Positions 31,786-40,241 of a stretch of DNA of 63,133 nt are shown piece by piece. Positions within the stretch are counted from its first letter, which is position 1; every line of letters starts with the position of its first letter. The translations under genes and the position numbers were made by a program. This DNA comes from Clostridia bacterium (lineage in GTDB: Bacteria > Bacillota > Clostridia > Christensenellales > Borkfalkiaceae). Location: assembly GCA_021204625.1 (NCBI GenBank), contig JAJPZA010000184.1, forward strand, positions 1 to 63,133, written 5' to 3'. The notes under the pieces are model-generated. The model searched no databases. It saw nothing but the letters and a program-made list of their open reading frames with translations, and was not told the origin of the DNA.

Positions 31786-33690
31786 TTATTCCGTGCCCTC
31801 GTGGGCTTTTTCGCGCTCCTCTTTCTCATGCTCTTCCTCGCGGGGAGCAGGACGGGATGTGAGGGCTATGTGCAGCTCGTCCGTGGCTTTGCGGAGCATG
31901 GCGTCTATCTCTGCAGGAGAGAGGTCCTTTGCGTTCTCAGGCATTATGACCCAGTCTGCAGGAGGAAGGGGCATGTCCTGGTTCTTGTCCTCCCAGTACT
32001 GGGCAAGGCCTATGACCCTTGCGTACGGCATTATCTTGTAGTACATCTGGGGGTCGTCATTGTACCAGCTCTGCATGTCCTCTTTGGTGGCGGACATAAT
32101 GGCGTTGTGCAGCTTGCCCATTTCGTCCATCTCGCTGTCATACTTCCTGCTTCTGCGGATAAGCAGCGGCGCCAGGATGAAGAGTATGCAGAAAGCCTCG
32201 GAGATTACTTCCTTGCTTAAGTTTCCCACAATGTATGAAGGGATGAGGAAGACGTATGCGAGGACGGTGAGGACGCACATCACAAGCACGGCGGCGACCA
32301 TCACAATCTTCATGGTTCTGGAGGATTTCTCCCTGTTGTACATGAGCGTCTCCATGATGGCGTATATGATGAGCGCCGGGATTATGACAATGAAGCTCAT
32401 GTAGTAGTTTACGTTGCTGGCCACTCTTGTCTGCGCCACAAGAAGCGGCGCTATGCCCATGATCACGATGCCTATGATCGTTATGATCAGCGAGACTATT
32501 ATTGAAACGGTGTCGTACAGACCTCTGGTGTGTTCGTTCAGATGCTCCGCCGCGGCGTCCGCAAGGACGTAGTACTTGTTCTTTATGGAGCTGAGCTTCA
32601 CGCGCTTTCCTTCCTTGAAGAGGTTGTAGAAGAGGTATTTCTCGTATTCCTCGGAGCCTTCCGGAAGCAGATGGGCCACGCGTACAAGAGTGGGGTCGCT
32701 TGGATCTGTGAGGTCCATCTTGAGATACCCTCTGTTCGCCCAGTACACAACGAGAGACGAGATGTCTTCCCTGCCCACACGGTTGTCCGCAAGCTTTCCC
32801 ATGCGCATGGGGTTCATGTCCTTCATGGCGTCGAAGCCCTTTTCCTTGGTCCTGCGCTTTCCGCGGAATACCGTGAACTTCAGAATGAGGACTATAACAA
32901 TGAGCCCTGCCGCGGCGACCGCAAACCAAAGGGGAGAGCGGTCCCTGTACTTCCTGAGGGAACCGGCTGTGAAGGTCATGGTTATGCGCAGCTCAGAGCC
33001 TTCCTCGTACTCCCAGCCGTCCAGATTTGCGGATATTACGGTGCGGCCTTCCGCGTTTGTGCTCTGCGTCCATTCAAGCCCTTCGCCCAGCTCCTCACCT
33101 GACTCCGCGGTCAAAATGCCAGTGACATCCTCGTTGTAATTGTCCGGCAGAATGCAGGTTATGGAGCCTGTTGTCCAATGAGACACGAACTCCTGCTTCT
33201 TCTCGAATGCGAGAAAGGTAAGGGTGTAGTCATCATCCGCCCTGGTTATGCAGTAGTCGTATGTGAGCTTGTACGTGTGGGGCGTGAATTTCGCCGACTC
33301 GCCGCCTATCTCGACAGAGAAGTCATGATATCTTGTGGAGGCTATGCTGAACTCGACTTCCTCCTCAATCTCCTCGCCGTTTGAATCGGTCGCAATCTCA
33401 ACGGCCTCAAGGTTGCGGACCATCTCGCCGTTCGAGATCTCAAGAAGCCTTTCAAACGCTGAGTCTCCGTGGAAGTCAATGGTTATGATTTCCGTAGCGC
33501 TTACGCATCTGTCCGAAGAGATGTCATATGTTATGTCATATGACGTCACCATGGTCTCGGACTCGCCCGAATGCGCATCCTCTCCTCCGGAAGAGGAGCA
33601 TCCTGCCAGAAAGACAAGCATAAAGACAGCCGCAAGGGCAATGAAAGCCAATGCGGCCAGTATGCGTGCTCTGCCTTTTAATTTTCTCAT
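31786..33690 (-). CDS. DUF2207-domain membrane protein
   Basis: This 634-aa protein has an N-terminal hydrophobic segment ending LVFLAGC, a good lipobox, so the mature protein may be a lipoprotein. An extracellular strand-rich domain of about 200 residues follows (YDITYDISSDRCVSATEIITIDF). Then come a TM near 250-270, a cytoplasmic stretch with ISSLVVYWANRGYLKMD, two or three TMs at 405-510, and a charged C-terminus. This order is the DUF2207 family (YciQ-like). Function is unknown. GGGGAG lies 4 nt before the ATG at 33690, preferred over the ATG one codon upstream. Confidence 0.85.
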   Translation of the reverse strand: MRKLKGRARILAALAFIALAAVFMLVFLAGCSSSGGEDAHSGESETMVTSYDITYDISSDRCVSATEIITIDFHGDSAFERLLEISNGEMVRNLEAVEIATDSNGEEIEEEVEFSIASTRYHDFSVEIGGESAKFTPHTYKLTYDYCITRADDDYTLTFLAFEKKQEFVSHWTTGSITCILPDNYNEDVTGILTAESGEELGEGLEWTQSTNAEGRTVISANLDGWEYEEGSELRITMTFTAGSLRKYRDRSPLWFAVAAAGLIVIVLILKFTVFRGKRRTKEKGFDAMKDMNPMRMGKLADNRVGREDISSLVVYWANRGYLKMDLTDPSDPTLVRVAHLLPEGSEEYEKYLFYNLFKEGKRVKLSSIKNKYYVLADAAAEHLNEHTRGLYDTVSIIVSLIITIIGIVIMGIAPLLVAQTRVASNVNYYMSFIVIIPALIIYAIMETLMYNREKSSRTMKIVMVAAVLVMCVLTVLAYVFLIPSYIVGNLSKEVISEAFCILFILAPLLIRRSRKYDSEMDEMGKLHNAIMSATKEDMQSWYNDDPQMYYKIMPYARVIGLAQYWEDKNQDMPLPPADWVIMPENAKDLSPAEIDAMLRKATDELHIALTSRPAPREEEHEKEEREKAHEGTE

Positions 33691-33774
33691 CATTCTCCCC
33701 GGTGCCGCCCCGTGCGGCATGCAACAGACATTTTCCCAAACAGGCTGTAAAAGCCGCCGTATGGCGGCATAAGC

Positions 33775-34266
33775 TCAGAATCTCTTTATTTCGTTCAGGG
33801 CATTCTTCAAGAAAGCCTGCGCGAAAGAATCCTTCTGCACGGCGGCCTGTGCCTCGTCAAAGGTCATCCACTGAGCGTCGGAAAGCTCTTTCTCGTCAAT
33901 CACCAGATTGCCGTCCTCGGCCATCACAAGATAGTTGAGGAGCAGGAGATTCTTGTCCTCGTTGTACTTGGACATCATGTATTTGAACTTCACAACGTCC
34001 AGTCTGGTCTCTTCCTTGAACTCTCTCGTTACGGTCTTCTCCGGAACCTCGCCCTTCTTCACATGGCCTGCGAAAAGAATATAATCCTCATGGCCGACAT
34101 GGCGCGCCATGAGAATCTTGTCCTTCGCCCTGTTTGTGACAACGAGGGAGACGGAAACACCGTACTGCGGATGACGGAACTCCCCGCATTTTTTGCAGTA
34201 TGGAACCAGCCCTTCCCCCGGGGCGTATACGAGAGAAAGTTTCTCTCCGCATTCTGTACAGTACAT
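33775..34266 (-). CDS. NUDIX hydrolase with N-terminal zinc ribbon
   Basis: This 163-aa protein begins with a four-cysteine ribbon (C3, C6, C24 and C27), as in NADH pyrophosphatase NudC. The NUDIX box follows: G67-x5-E73-x7-R81-E-x2-E84-E85. The short length lacks the N-terminal domain of full NudC, so the substrate (NAD(H), ADP-ribose or another nucleoside diphosphate) is open. GGAGG precedes the ATG at 34266; the longer frame is rejected. It has its own promoter. Confidence 0.9.
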   Translation of the reverse strand: MYCTECGEKLSLVYAPGEGLVPYCKKCGEFRHPQYGVSVSLVVTNRAKDKILMARHVGHEDYILFAGHVKKGEVPEKTVTREFKEETRLDVVKFKYMMSKYNEDKNLLLLNYLVMAEDGNLVIDEKELSDAQWMTFDEAQAAVQKDSFAQAFLKNALNEIKRF

Positions 34267-34355
34267 CGTATCCTCCAAAGGCGCCCGCCCAGCCGCTTCG
34301 CATGCTCTCAATCCTTTCCGCGGGCCGTATCTTCGTTCTTTCTATTTATCTTAAC

Positions 34356-34384
34356 AGTATATACTTGCATATTTGCGATTTCAA
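34356..34384 (-). promoter_or_regulatory. Promoter of the NUDIX gene
   Basis: On the minus strand TTGAAA and TATACT are separated by 17 bp, about 85 nt before the ATG. Confidence 0.7.
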
Positions 34385-34653
34385 TAGCATTGAGAATTTT
34401 TTTGCCAAAACTTCGCAAACAGCCTGCAATTTGCCGCATCCGGCCGGCTTAAACCGTTTCCATTACAATGGAACCTGTTCTAAGTACATATCCCCTTCAG
34501 GGCGGCTTAGTTGCGGACACATCGCAAGGATCATTCGGCAGGTCAGTTTTAGCATTCTTAATGAAAGCATGTGGTCAAAATGAATTCCTTCTTATGACAT
34601 AATTTAAATATAATAAAGTACGAAACTTTCACAAAAAAATCATAAAAAATGGC
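34385..34653. other. AT-rich spacer before the Phd/RelE pair
   Basis: No gene is seen. A GTTTCCATT/AATGGAAC hairpin lies near 34457-34475. The AT content rises steeply after about 34560, consistent with the edge of an acquired segment. Confidence 0.5.
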
Positions 34654-34654
34654 T

Positions 34655-34685
34655 TTAAATTAGAACATTATTATGTTATTATAAT
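34655..34685 (+). promoter_or_regulatory. Promoter with palindromic operator of the Phd/RelE pair
   Basis: A perfect TATAAT (34680-34685) lies 19 bp after a weak TTAAAT. Between them AACAT-TATT-ATGTT (34664-34677) is a perfect 14-bp palindrome, well placed for antitoxin autorepression. Confidence 0.6.
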
Positions 34686-34713
34686 GCAGTATTAAAGTGC
34701 AAGGAGATGCGAT

Positions 34714-34965
34714 ATGGCACAGATTATACCTATGAAGGATCTGAGAGATACAAACAAGATATGTGAGATGTGCAAGAATACCAGCGAGCCTATATTCATT
34801 ACTAAAAATGGATATGGTGAGCTTGTTATTATGAGTATGCAGACTTATGATGCAATAACAGAGATACATGACAAGATTTTGCTTGGACAGCAGCAAATCA
34901 AGGAGGGCAAGTATGTTGATGGTCCATCCTTTATGGAGGCACTGAAAAAGGAGTATGTCAAGTAA
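34714..34965 (+). CDS. Phd/YefM-family antitoxin
   Basis: This 83-aa protein opens MAQIIPMKDLRDTNKICEM, the Phd/YefM N-terminal DNA-binding fold, with ITKNGYGELVIMSMQTYD as the conserved strand-helix. The C-terminal tail (EGKYVDGPSFMEALKKEY) should contact the toxin. AAGGAG precedes the ATG. It overlaps the toxin gene by 11 bp. The pair is clearly more AT-rich than its neighbours, which suggests horizontal acquisition. Confidence 0.9.
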   Translation: MAQIIPMKDLRDTNKICEMCKNTSEPIFITKNGYGELVIMSMQTYDAITEIHDKILLGQQQIKEGKYVDGPSFMEALKKEYVK

Positions 34966-35293
34966 GTATTCTTATGTAATTTCTGAGCAGGCTGAGGATG
35001 AAATACAGTGCAGTTGTTTTTACCTCGTTAATATCGTAGGCAATCAGATTGCAGTAAACGAACTGTATTCACAGTTGTATAGTTCATTAGACTTGATCTG
35101 TGAGTACCCTTATATGTATCCGGATTGCCGTATCTACAATATACAGGATGAACTGATACGTCATGCAAATGTCGGTTCATATGTTTTGGTTTATCAAATA
35201 GAAGACGCCAAATCTCTAATAGATGTTCTGCATTTTTTTGGTAAAAATCAGAATATTGCTAAACTTATGGAGAAAAACAGTTATCTCAATTAA
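34955..35293 (+). CDS. RelE/ParE-family toxin
   Basis: This 112-aa protein starts KYSYVISEQAEDEIQ, the strand-helix start of RelE/ParE toxins. It ends with VGSYVLVYQIEDAKSLIDVLHFFGKNQN, the conserved R/Y-V-x-Y...V..V.H pattern. It overlaps its antitoxin by 11 bp, a coupled arrangement that keeps antitoxin synthesis ahead of toxin. RelE-type mRNA cleavage or ParE-type gyrase inhibition cannot be told apart by eye. Codon use is AT-rich, like the antitoxin. Confidence 0.88.
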   Translation: MSSKYSYVISEQAEDEIQCSCFYLVNIVGNQIAVNELYSQLYSSLDLICEYPYMYPDCRIYNIQDELIRHANVGSYVLVYQIEDAKSLIDVLHFFGKNQNIAKLMEKNSYLN

Positions 35294-35339
35294 GAGATAA
35301 TCAGGTTTTACAGTACAAAAGGGGCATTTGTCAAAAGTA

Positions 35340-35369
35340 TTGACATATACGCCCCCTTTGGTCTATAAT
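35340..35369 (+). promoter_or_regulatory. Promoter inside a large inverted repeat
   Basis: Consensus TTGACA and TATAAT are separated by 18 bp. The -35 forms part of an inverted repeat (AAAGGGG...TGTCAA / TTGACA...CCCCTTT, 35319-35359). Predicted +1 is about 35376. Confidence 0.75.
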
Positions 35370-35378
35370 GAGTTTAAG

Positions 35379-35412
35379 AAATCGCACCGGGCGCGCGGTT
35401 GGCGATTTTTTT
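35379..35412 (+). terminator. Promoter-proximal terminator/attenuator before the UDP-sugar pyrophosphorylase
   Basis: AAATCGC (35379-35385) pairs with GCGATTT (35402-35408), with an inner ACC/GGT, followed by TTTT. It begins only about 3 nt after the predicted +1, so most transcripts would be about 36 nt unless antiterminated. It would also catch read-through from the toxin-antitoxin pair. Confidence 0.75.
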
Positions 35413-35537
35413 ATATTGAGAGCAAAAAAAAAGAGCAGAACCCGCTCGTTTATGAAAGTTTACGAAAGCAGATCCGTAGGAAGATCAATGGGGGAAGGGT
35501 TCATTGCAATTACAGCCTTGAAGGCAAAGGAAGGCAT

Positions 35538-36755
35538 ATGGAATATTGCGATGCGCAGAGGCTGCTTGAAGAGCACGGGCAGGAACAGCTTCTGCAGTAT
35601 TATGATGAACTTGATGAGGCGGAAAAAAAGCAGCTGCTTGCGGACATAGCGAAGATCAACTTCAATATCGTTGAGAGCAAAAGCCCGCATGAAACGAAGA
35701 TAAGAGGGCACATATGCCCTGTTGAAGCCGTTTCAATGGATGTCATTGCCAAAAGGAGGGACGAGTTCTACGAGGCCGGCAAAAAGGCCATAGTGGAAGG
35801 CAAAGTGGCCGCAGTGCTGCTTGCTGGCGGTCAGGGTTCCAGGCTCGGTTTCCACAAGCCCAAGGGCATGTACAACATGGGCCTGACCAAAAATCTCTCA
35901 ATCTTTGAGCTCCAGTTCAGGAATATCCTCAAAGTGGCGCATGAGACGGCGTATTTCCATATCTTTATCATGACCTCCCGCCAGAACCATGATGAGACGG
36001 TGGAGTATTTCAGGTCCGTGAACTTCTTCGGCTACCCGGAGGAGAAGATACATTTTTACATCCAGGACGTCTCCCCTGCGTGCGGTTATGACTACAAGGT
36101 ATTCCTGGACACCAAGTGCCACGTGGCCCTCTCTCCCAACGGAAACGGAGGATGGTACTCATCCCTTATCCGAAACGGCCTGGGGGATGTGGTCCACGGA
36201 AACGGCATAGAGTGGATCAACGTTTACGCCGTGGACAACGTGCTGCAGAAAATCTGCGACCCCGTCTTCATAGGGGCCACCATACTCAAGGGCGTAAAGT
36301 GCGGGGCGAAAGTTGTCAAAAAGGCGTACGCCGGCGAGAAGGTTGGCGTCCTCTGCCTGGAGAATGACAAGCCCGCCATCATCGAGTATTACGAGATGCC
36401 GGAAAACCTCAAGAGCCTCACGGACGAAAACGGCGAGCTCGTGTACAGGTGGGGCGTCATCCTCAATTACCTCTTTGACGTTGAAATCCTGGATGACACC
36501 ATCCGGGCGAGACTTCCGTACCATGCCGCGGAAAAGGCAATAGCCCATATGGAAAACGGGGAAAGGGTCACTCCTTCCAAGCCCTGCGGGTACAAGTTCG
36601 AGACTCTTGTAGTGGACATGGTAAAGCGCATGGGCTCATGCCTCGCGTACGAAGTGGACAGGGAGAAGGAGTTCGCTCCCGTCAAGAACGCAACGGGCCT
36701 GGACAGCGTGGAGTCCGCAAGGGAGCTTCTCATAAAGAACGGCGTGGAGCTGTAA
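35538..36755 (+). CDS. UDP-sugar pyrophosphorylase (UDPGP family)
   Basis: This 405-aa nucleotidyltransferase of the eukaryote-like UDPGP/UAP1 family makes UDP-hexose or UDP-N-acetylhexosamine from UTP and a sugar 1-phosphate. The nucleotide loop is LAGGQGSRLGFHKPKG at 95-110. LSPNGNGGWYSSL and GIEWINVYAVDN match the substrate-binding blocks of UAP-type enzymes. The ATG at 35538 is chosen over a longer frame because of AAGGAAGG and because the extension runs through the terminator hairpin. Sugar specificity is unknown. The 125-nt leader after the terminator is otherwise unexplained. Confidence 0.9.
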   Translation: MEYCDAQRLLEEHGQEQLLQYYDELDEAEKKQLLADIAKINFNIVESKSPHETKIRGHICPVEAVSMDVIAKRRDEFYEAGKKAIVEGKVAAVLLAGGQGSRLGFHKPKGMYNMGLTKNLSIFELQFRNILKVAHETAYFHIFIMTSRQNHDETVEYFRSVNFFGYPEEKIHFYIQDVSPACGYDYKVFLDTKCHVALSPNGNGGWYSSLIRNGLGDVVHGNGIEWINVYAVDNVLQKICDPVFIGATILKGVKCGAKVVKKAYAGEKVGVLCLENDKPAIIEYYEMPENLKSLTDENGELVYRWGVILNYLFDVEILDDTIRARLPYHAAEKAIAHMENGERVTPSKPCGYKFETLVVDMVKRMGSCLAYEVDREKEFAPVKNATGLDSVESARELLIKNGVEL

Positions 36756-36818
36756 TTCAAAAGGGCCTTCAACTGCTCATAACCCGCTTGAAACCCAGTT
36801 TGAAAATTGTGAAAACGA

Positions 36819-36860
36819 GGTTATTCTTATGCGAAATTTCGGCTAAGAATAGCCTTTTTA
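36819..36860 (+). terminator. Intrinsic terminator of the pyrophosphorylase gene
   Basis: An 11-bp stem (36819-36829 with 36844-36854, one G-U) is followed by TTTTTATTT. Confidence 0.9.
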
Positions 36861-36861
36861 T

Positions 36862-36890
36862 TTGCCACTCATTCATTTGGGTGTTAAAAT
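36862..36890 (+). promoter_or_regulatory. Promoter of the HtrA-like cluster
   Basis: TTGCCA and TAAAAT are separated by 17 bp, directly downstream of the preceding terminator. No terminator is evident between the three protease-like genes that follow. Confidence 0.65.
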
Positions 36891-36956
36891 CAAGATGATA
36901 AAAAAGGCCGTCTGCTGGGAGGCCCGCATGAGAGAGAGGAAGATACAGAGGTTGAT

Positions 36957-38567
36957 ATGAAAAGTCTTGCCAAGAAGATGCTTATAGTAGCCGTTGCGGC
37001 GGTCTGTGCCGCCGCCCTGTGTTTTGGCGCATGCTCCGCCAGCAAAGATGATCCTAATAACGAACCGGCATTTGATGACAACGGAGAAACCACAGACCCG
37101 GTCGATACGGGCACAACCCCAGACCAGGACGATACAGGCTTTGTAACAGACCTGGGCAATACCGGCGCGGATGGCACGGACAGCGGCAATGGAACAGACA
37201 CAGATGCCGCAGCATCATCCGGTTCCGGGACCGTCATAAGCAACACCGTCGTCAATAATTATTACACCATGACGGACGAGCAGTTCCAGCAGTATCTGAA
37301 CAGCATCAGCTCAAACGGATCCGGCGGCAGTTCTGCCATAGAGGCTGCCAGCGCGAGGTCTGTGTTCAGCAGCGTGTCAGTGCTTTCCTTCCTGAATTAT
37401 CGGTCAACAAGCTCATCGGGATACGGTTTTAACAGAAGGCAGACATACGTTTTCAGCGACAATGCATATGCCGGCTCCGGTGTTATAGTGGATTTGGACA
37501 AGGACAGCGGGGATGCATATGTGCTCACAAATTGCCATGTGGTATATGATGACACGGCTGTGACCCCTGTTTCGGACAGAGTGTATTTGTATCTGTACGG
37601 ACAGGACATCGAAGACAAGAACTACAGCATAACAACCGTCTCAACGACATACACATACGAGGGAACGGATTATTCATACACAAAATGCGTTACGACAGGC
37701 GATGATGATTACTGCATAGAGGCTACGGTAGTGGCGGCATCTGTCCAGTATGACCTGGCTCTTCTGAAAGTTTCGGGGAGCGAAGTGCTCAAAAACAGCA
37801 GCGCCATTGCGGCCGCATTCGCAGAGGATGATGAAGTGTACGCCGGCCAGTCCGTGTACATTGTGGGCAATCCGCTGGGAGACGGTACAACAGTCACAAC
37901 AGGCGTAGTATCGCAGGAGAGCGTGGAAAACAACCTTTATGTCAACAGCACCACATCCACTCTGTACCGTGAAATAAAGACAGATGCGGCCGTCAACGAG
38001 GGTAACTCTGGCGGAGCCATGTACAACTCCAGCGGCGAAATCATAGGCATCATACATTCCAAGATGGAATCAACCAGCGTGGACAACAATGCCTTCGCTT
38101 TGGCGGGCAGCTATGTAAAGAGAGTGTATGAGCTCATGAAGGATTCTTCAGACGGCACACAGATAACGGATGCAGGCATCTCAAGGGCATACCTTGAAGG
38201 CGGCTACTCAGTGGACGCTTCAACATATTACGGTTACACCACGCAGAACGCCATATCCACAGGCTATGAGATTACATACTCATATGCATACTTGGATGAA
38301 ACCGGTTCCGTTCCCAGAGCCAGAGTCATTGATGAAGTGGCGGTCACAACAACCTCATACGGCCTTGAAGTAGGTGACATCATAACCCATCTTACCATAA
38401 CGGACACAGAAGGCAATAAAGTGGAGGACCTGGACATAACCCGCAAGTTCCTTTTGGACGATGCCCTCATCTCATACAGGAACGGATATACAGTGACGCT
38501 GACATATTCCAGAAACGGGGAGACCGGTACTGCGAATGTCAGCTGCGAGTGGGTATCGCAGATGTGA
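36957..38567 (+). CDS. S1C (HtrA/DegP-like) serine protease lipoprotein, copy 1
   Basis: This 536-aa protein has a signal peptide ending CFGAC (lipobox), then an acidic T/D/G-rich linker to about residue 90. A conserved VVNNYYTMTDEQF segment precedes the trypsin-like domain. The triad is complete: H194 (TNCHVV), D266 (YDLALL) and S351 (GNSGG). A C-terminal PDZ-like domain spans about 450-536 (GLEVGDIITHL). It is probably anchored outside the membrane for protein quality control. It is the first of three tandem paralogues. Confidence 0.9.
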   Translation: MKSLAKKMLIVAVAAVCAAALCFGACSASKDDPNNEPAFDDNGETTDPVDTGTTPDQDDTGFVTDLGNTGADGTDSGNGTDTDAAASSGSGTVISNTVVNNYYTMTDEQFQQYLNSISSNGSGGSSAIEAASARSVFSSVSVLSFLNYRSTSSSGYGFNRRQTYVFSDNAYAGSGVIVDLDKDSGDAYVLTNCHVVYDDTAVTPVSDRVYLYLYGQDIEDKNYSITTVSTTYTYEGTDYSYTKCVTTGDDDYCIEATVVAASVQYDLALLKVSGSEVLKNSSAIAAAFAEDDEVYAGQSVYIVGNPLGDGTTVTTGVVSQESVENNLYVNSTTSTLYREIKTDAAVNEGNSGGAMYNSSGEIIGIIHSKMESTSVDNNAFALAGSYVKRVYELMKDSSDGTQITDAGISRAYLEGGYSVDASTYYGYTTQNAISTGYEITYSYAYLDETGSVPRARVIDEVAVTTTSYGLEVGDIITHLTITDTEGNKVEDLDITRKFLLDDALISYRNGYTVTLTYSRNGETGTANVSCEWVSQM

Positions 38568-38724
38568 TTTCTTAAGGCTTCTCCTGCAGTGCATTATTTA
38601 TACAGCGTAAAATGATGCCCGGACAAGTGCCTGGCAGGGGATGATTAGAACAATAACCGGCACAGGCCGGGATAACCGGCACAGGCTGGTCGGCAAAAAC
38701 CATATTCAAACGGCTGAGGATGAA

Positions 38725-40140
38725 ATGAAGAAGGCTGTGATTGCCGCGGCGTGCATTGCATGCGCGGCGGCGATAACTTTATGCGGATGCGCGAGAAAAG
38801 CGACTGTGGAGAATGACTATGGCACCTTCACGGATGACCAGTATTCTGCTATTATGGACTATCTGGAGAAGAATGATGCCAGTGACGCCCGGCAGATTGC
38901 CGCGGCCAGCGCAAGCTCGGTCCTCAGCAGCGTGTCCATATATTCCGTGCAGACATACAGGGAAACAAGCATGTCCGGCAGTTTCATGCGCCCTTCATAT
39001 TCATACACGTATATAGATTACCTGTCATACGGGTCCGGCGTAATCGTGGATCTGGACAAGGAAAACGGGGACGCGTACATCCTCACGTGCTGCCATCTCA
39101 TCTATGATGACTCCATGACAAGCACCATATCCCAAAGAGTGTACATGTATCTGTACGGGCAGGATATTGAGGGGGTCAACTTCACAATAGATGAAGAGGA
39201 AGAGGACGGAACCGAAGACGGCGCAACATACTCCGGCAGCGCATATTACAAGTACGTTTTCACGGATGATGATTACTGCCGTATGGAGGGCACTGTTGTG
39301 GCGGCTTCCACAACATACGATCTGGCCCTCATAAAGGTCACGGGAAGCGATGTCATTAAAAAGAGCGGAGCCGTTGCCGCGGATTTCGCGGAAGACGATG
39401 AAGTGTACATAGGCCGCTCCGTGTACGCCGTGGGCAATTCCCTGGGCGAGGGCACGGCCGTGACAACCGGATCCATTTCCAAGGACAGCTATGAGATTAC
39501 GTACAGCGTGAAAACGGGAAGCTCCAATACATACAGGGTCATCCAGACGGATGCGGCCGTGAACAGCGGGAACGGAGGCGGAGCCCTGTACAACCTTGAT
39601 GGCGAGATCATAGGCATTGTCAACGACAAGGACGCAAGCGGAACGGACAACATCGGATATGCCCTGGCAGGCAGCAATGTGAAGAGAATCTGCCAGCTTA
39701 TGCTGGACACTGCTTCGGACAGCGCCATAACCCGTTCGGGCATCTCAAGGGGCTACCTCAAGACCTCAACATCTTCCGGCGGGCGTCCGGGATGGGAGTC
39801 ATCCACAAACTCCGGCAGCAATGCGGGATATGAAGTCACAAACACGTCATCCGTATACGATGAAGACCTGCAAGCTGCAAGAATCAAGGAAGTGGTGTCA
39901 GCGAACACTGCCGCATACGGCCTGCAGGACGGGGACATCATAACCCATCTCCTCATGACGGACGCAGACGGCAACACTGTAGAGGATCTGGACATAACCA
40001 GGAAGTATCTTCTGGATGACGCCCTAATTTCATACAGGAGCGGATATACCGTGACGCTCACATACATCCGGACCGCTGAAGACGGTTCGCAGACAGAGGG
40101 CACGCAGAATGTGACCTGCCAGATGTCCGGAATAGATTAA
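38725..40140 (+). CDS. HtrA-like lipoprotein lacking the catalytic serine, copy 2
   Basis: This 471-aa paralogue has the signal peptide MKKAVIAAACIACAAAITLCGC with a good lipobox. The same domain order is kept. H124 (CCHL) and D199 (YDLALI) remain, but the nucleophile loop reads GNGGG, with glycine at residue 284 (codon GGA) where both neighbours have serine. It should therefore be proteolytically dead. The frame, the PDZ-like C-terminus and the codon pattern are intact, so it is not a decaying pseudogene. The ATG at 38725 gives a proper signal peptide; the longer frame does not. A role as peptide-binding or regulatory partner of its active siblings is inferred. Confidence 0.88.
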   Translation: MKKAVIAAACIACAAAITLCGCARKATVENDYGTFTDDQYSAIMDYLEKNDASDARQIAAASASSVLSSVSIYSVQTYRETSMSGSFMRPSYSYTYIDYLSYGSGVIVDLDKENGDAYILTCCHLIYDDSMTSTISQRVYMYLYGQDIEGVNFTIDEEEEDGTEDGATYSGSAYYKYVFTDDDYCRMEGTVVAASTTYDLALIKVTGSDVIKKSGAVAADFAEDDEVYIGRSVYAVGNSLGEGTAVTTGSISKDSYEITYSVKTGSSNTYRVIQTDAAVNSGNGGGALYNLDGEIIGIVNDKDASGTDNIGYALAGSNVKRICQLMLDTASDSAITRSGISRGYLKTSTSSGGRPGWESSTNSGSNAGYEVTNTSSVYDEDLQAARIKEVVSANTAAYGLQDGDIITHLLMTDADGNTVEDLDITRKYLLDDALISYRSGYTVTLTYIRTAEDGSQTEGTQNVTCQMSGID

Positions 40141-40241
40141 AGCTCATAAATCGGCACAATCCGGGCCTGCCGGCAGGCGGCCCTTGAAAGCCCCGTATCC
40201 CGGGACGTATGCATATAACAGGCATTAGGCCAGAGGGTATC

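Noticed and set aside
34660-34896. Antisense 78-codon frame over the Phd antitoxin
   Set aside because: It is a shadow of the antitoxin gene in AT-rich DNA with no ribosome site of its own.
38725-40140. Pseudogene call for HtrA copy 2
   Set aside because: The frame, lipobox, other catalytic residues and C-terminal domain are intact; only the nucleophile is substituted.
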